Positions 7,065 through 8,641 of a stretch of DNA of 8,641 nucleotides are shown one piece after another. Where the stretch lies: assembly GCA_046758065.1 (NCBI GenBank), contig JBHHZM010000129.1, forward strand, positions 1-8,641, given 5' to 3'. Source of the DNA: JBHHZM01 sp046758065. Lineage in GTDB: Bacteria; Pseudomonadota; Alphaproteobacteria; JAAXGF01. A model generated the notes under the pieces. The model saw nothing but the letters and a program-made list of their open reading frames with translations. It was not told where the DNA came from and made no database searches. Both the position numbers and the translations under genes were made by a program. Every line of letters starts with the position of its first letter. Within the stretch, counting starts at the first letter, position 1.

Positions 7065-7265
7065 GGTGATGAACCCGCCCCGAGGCTGCCTGCGATTGAA
7101 GTGGTCGGCATCTTGTTTTATAGCCTTGCGCAGGCGGCCAGAAAGAGCGCCAACGGCTTTTTGTTGAAGATGTTCTGCCTGTTCGTGCGTAAACCAGGAG
7201 TGTTCTCCTGCTTTGCAGCGGCAGCGCGGACAGTAAGCCCAGCCTTGTCCTTGAATAAACCGTGC
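7065..7265 (-). pseudogene. in-frame upstream coding sequence of the HEPN-like gene, start codon lost
   Basis: This minus-strand stretch is in frame with the HEPN-like gene and reads as natural protein: RFIQGQGWAYCPRCRCKAGE, then HSWFTHEQAEHLQQKAVGAL, then SGRLRKAIKQDADHFNRRQP and RGGFIT, running directly into MSMKVDDRP. The CPRC pair looks like half of an extra zinc-binding site. The frame is closed by TAG at 7268-7266 and has no start. In another frame an ATG at 7293 (MVGVCVNRIGTV) could connect if one T were removed from the GTTTA near 7258-7260, so a one-base frameshift is one explanation. A junction created by the neighbouring IS1595 sequence is the other. Confidence 0.5.
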
Positions 7266-7288
7266 CTATCCGGTTGACGCAGACACCC
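7260..7288. repeat. possible terminal inverted repeat of an IS1595-type element
   Basis: On the minus strand this reads GGGTGTCTGCGTCAACCGGA and continues TAGGCACGG. It lies exactly between the broken 5' end of the HEPN-like gene and the start of the truncated IS1595 transposase. A GGGT tip and its location suggest an element end, but I see no matching partner repeat or target duplication in the window. The assignment is inference only, and the orientation (which side the element lies on) is not resolved. Confidence 0.25.
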
Positions 7289-7311
7289 ACCATATCTAGT
7301 AACTATTCATC

Positions 7312-7650
7312 ATGACCGCCATGGACATTCACCAGCGCGACGACCTCATTTTCCCCCAATCGCTCCCTGAGTTCCAGCGGCAGTTTCCGAATGATTCGGC
7401 GTGCGCTGCTTATCTTGTGCGCGCCCGCTGGCCTGACGGCTTCACTTGCCCGCACTGCGGCGTTGTCGCGGAGCCGTTCCGCATCGCCACGCGGCCCGGC
7501 ATCCTGACGTGTCGGTCCTGCCGCCGCCAGACCGGCCTTCTGGTTGGCACCGTGATGGAGCGCAGCCACACGCCGCGTTGTTCGGCGTCGATGCGGCGAC
7601 GCTCAGACGGGCACTCCGGGCGACAAGTTAGATCGGATACGGCGGCGTGA
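7312..7650 (+). pseudogene. IS1595-family transposase, truncated after the zinc-ribbon domain
   Basis: The first 88 codons match the N-terminus of IS1595 transposases: LPEFQRQFPNDSACAAYLVR, then ARWPDGFTCPHCG, then a second zinc pair (LTCRSCRRQTGLLVGTVMER) and SHTP. In complete members (roughly 300 residues) the HTP motif is followed by the DDE-type ISXO2-like catalytic domain. Here homology stops at about 7575, and the rest of the frame (RCSASMRRRSDGHSGRQVRS and onward) looks like random translation to the stop at 7650. The catalytic domain is absent, so the copy cannot transpose. The start could be ATG 7312 or ATG 7321 (MDIHQRDDL). It is divergent from the damaged HEPN-like gene, and the two broken ends face each other. 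Confidence 0.75.
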
Positions 7651-7884
7651 AGGTAGGACTGGACGTGAGGGCTGGCAGAACTATCAAATCGACCTAAAAA
7701 GACGAGATCGTCCATCCCAAAACATCTTGTAAGTTATGGTAAGTGAATATTATCAGAAGTTAGGATTAATGTTAAGTATTATTACATCCTCCAACAAACG
7801 TTGCACTTGTCTTCGATCCATGAACGGTGCGGTACAGACGAGAGTCGTCCACGATCTGGGTCAACGCCTACCCTCACGATTTCA
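7651..7884. other. AT-rich stretch without a recognisable gene
   Basis: Together with the unexplained end of the transposase frame (from about 7576), this makes about 310 bp with no supported gene. The part at about 7680-7800 is strikingly AT-rich compared with the rest of the window. The short open frames here give no recognisable protein, and I see no tRNA, clear hairpin with a T-tract, or repeat. It lies downstream of the minus-strand lipoprotein genes and may be intergenic or the scar of a deletion. Confidence 0.5.
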
Positions 7885-8265
7885 TCAGGATTTACTCTTG
7901 CCACACTTCTCGACGAAGGGGACGGCTTCTTCCCCGTGCGCCCACCCCCAAACGGTGGGGTAACCACGAACTTCCGCAACGCCATCAGGCCTTAGGGTTA
8001 GCTCCCACTCTAATGGAACGCCGCCGAGGCCGCCATAGCCCACATTAGAAACATGAAGCAGCCCGTTTCTGGTAGAGGTGACCAGTGGTCTTCCAAACTG
8101 GTTGAACCAGTCGTTGGTGATGCACTTAGCCACAGCTTCCGGCGAACCAGAGAAGTTTGCCAAGTAGTCCGGTTCGCGGTCTTTGATTCCCTGTGGCGTT
8201 ACACACGATGCCAATGCAAGCAGACCAAGGAACATAAATACTCGTTTGATAAGCGCAGCGATCAT
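7885..8265 (-). CDS. small lipoprotein of unknown function
   Basis: This 126-residue protein has a lipoprotein signal peptide: MIAALIKRVFMFLGLLALAS and then C21, lipobox LASC. The mature part starts CVTPQGIKDREPDYL. A segment SGSPEAVAKCITNDWFNQFG resembles small proteobacterial lipoproteins with a vA-x-Ci-x3-W pattern. The two remaining cysteines, C48 and C121, could form a disulfide joining the two ends of the domain. Position +2 is Val rather than Asp, so sorting to the outer membrane is likely (inference). ATG 8265 directly follows the TAA of the upstream lipoprotein gene (TAAATG), indicating one operon and coupled translation; an AGG about 9 nt upstream may serve as ribosome binding site. 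Met11 is an alternative start that would give too short an n-region. GC content is lower than in the exporter operon, suggesting separate ancestry. Confidence 0.75.
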   Translation of the reverse strand: MIAALIKRVFMFLGLLALASCVTPQGIKDREPDYLANFSGSPEAVAKCITNDWFNQFGRPLVTSTRNGLLHVSNVGYGGLGGVPLEWELTLRPDGVAEVRGYPTVWGWAHGEEAVPFVEKCGKSKS

Positions 8266-8462
8266 TTAGGACAACCTAGTCCCTTCAGGCTTCTCAGCCG
8301 GCAGTAACTTATCCACCGCCTTTAATTCGACAACACGCTGTATGCAGCGCGCTACAACCTTTTCGAGCTGGTCGGCATCCATCATTCGAACGCCGCCGAC
8401 TGTATTCGCACAAGCACCGAGCCACATCGCAGCTAGTGCACAGATACAAACAAAAGATTCAC
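8266..8462 (-). pseudogene. short lipoprotein gene with a damaged 5' end
   Basis: Reading back from the TAA at 8268, the minus strand encodes FVCICALAAMWLGACANTVG, then GVRMMDADQLEKVVARCIQR, then VVELKAVDKLLPAEKPEGTR and LS. LGAC is a good lipobox after a hydrophobic run, and the rest is a short charged helix. In this frame a TGA closes the reading frame within the flanking repeat, and no ATG, GTG or TTG lies before the hydrophobic core. A GTG at 8462 in another frame starts MNLLFVSV; one extra T in the CTTTTG run would join it to the lipoprotein frame as MNLFVCICALAAMWLGAC. So the gene is either frameshifted by one base or had its start replaced by the palindromic repeat. Its stop touches the next gene's ATG, supporting it as a real gene. 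If translation began at the internal ATGATG it would be soluble and about 40 residues. Confidence 0.5.
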
Positions 8463-8476
8463 GCGCTGATCCAACC

Positions 8477-8550
8477 CGTCATTCCGGCCGGAGCGAAGCG
8501 CAGAGCCGGAATCCACGAGCCGCTGGACCCCCGCTTTCGCGGGGGTGACG
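8477..8550. repeat. dispersed palindromic intergenic repeat (GTCATTCCGG type) with two hairpins
   Basis: The element begins CGTCATTCC and ends GGGTGACG, so its tips are inverted (CGTCA/TGACG). It contains two stem-loops: ATTCCGGC (8481-8488) with GCCGGAAT (8505-8512), and ACCCCCGC (8527-8534) with GCGGGGGT (8539-8546) around a TTTC loop. Elements with this layout are scattered through intergenic regions of many Alphaproteobacteria. Its left edge abuts the start of the damaged lipoprotein gene, whose frame it closes. Transcribed, the second hairpin could act as a transcription or RNA-stability barrier. Confidence 0.75.
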
Positions 8551-8641
8551 GATTGGACTGAATCATCAGTATGCGCCGCTGCACTAGGAGGTCGTGTCCG
8601 ATAGTTGGTGGAAATTCGTTTTCGGCGTAGCTCCCGATCCC
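8551..8641. other. right-edge sequence, unassigned
   Basis: Ninety-one bases between the repeat and the window end show no gene that can be supported. GTGTCCGATAGTTGGTGGAA at about 8594-8613 has the look of an insertion-sequence tip, but no family could be assigned and its partner would lie outside the window. Confidence 0.3.

Noticed and set aside
7736..7985. Short open frames on both strands in the AT-rich stretch
   Set aside because: None has a ribosome binding site or a recognisable sequence, and they overlap each other and the lipoprotein gene's 3' end.
1..8641. CRISPR array, tRNA or rRNA genes
   Set aside because: No regularly spaced direct repeats and no tRNA- or rRNA-like sequence could be recognised anywhere in the window.

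Overview
The window looks like a chromosomal segment of a high-GC Alphaproteobacterium, probably Rhodospirillales-like. The grounds are the GC-rich codon use of the main operon, a PAS_5-type PAS protein, the start of an exosortase-associated acyltransferase, and a dispersed repeat beginning GTCATTCCGG of a type common in that class. The lineage is an inference; there is no rRNA or other marker gene here.

Layout. (1) 1-1065: two minus-strand genes. One is the 5' end of a PEP-CTERM/exosortase-associated acyltransferase that runs off the left edge; the other is a small single-PAS-domain protein. They are separated by about 380 bp without a convincing gene. (2) 1066-6109: a tight plus-strand operon encoding an MMPL/RND-superfamily inner-membrane exporter, a LolA-like periplasmic protein (4-bp overlap), and a large secreted protein with a SPOR domain, an Ala/Pro-rich linker and a C-terminal outer-membrane beta-barrel (8-bp gap, TTG start). 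Together these read as a trans-envelope path: export from the inner membrane, carriage across the periplasm, and a peptidoglycan-tethered outer-membrane component. The cargo is unknown, but lipid or another hydrophobic molecule is the natural guess. (3) 6110-8641: an accessory region of visibly lower GC, full of damaged genes. It holds a small frameshifted minus-strand gene, a zinc-ribbon plus HEPN-like protein whose 5' end has lost its start codon, a truncated IS1595-type transposase, about 310 bp of anonymous AT-rich DNA, and a two-gene lipoprotein operon. The upstream lipoprotein gene lacks a proper start and abuts a dispersed palindromic repeat.

The intact, most interesting system is the three-gene envelope operon, above all its SPOR-linker-barrel third gene. 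The right third is best read as an insertion and decay hotspot. Three apparent one-base frame breaks there, two clearly in homopolymers, could be real decay or residual sequencing error.
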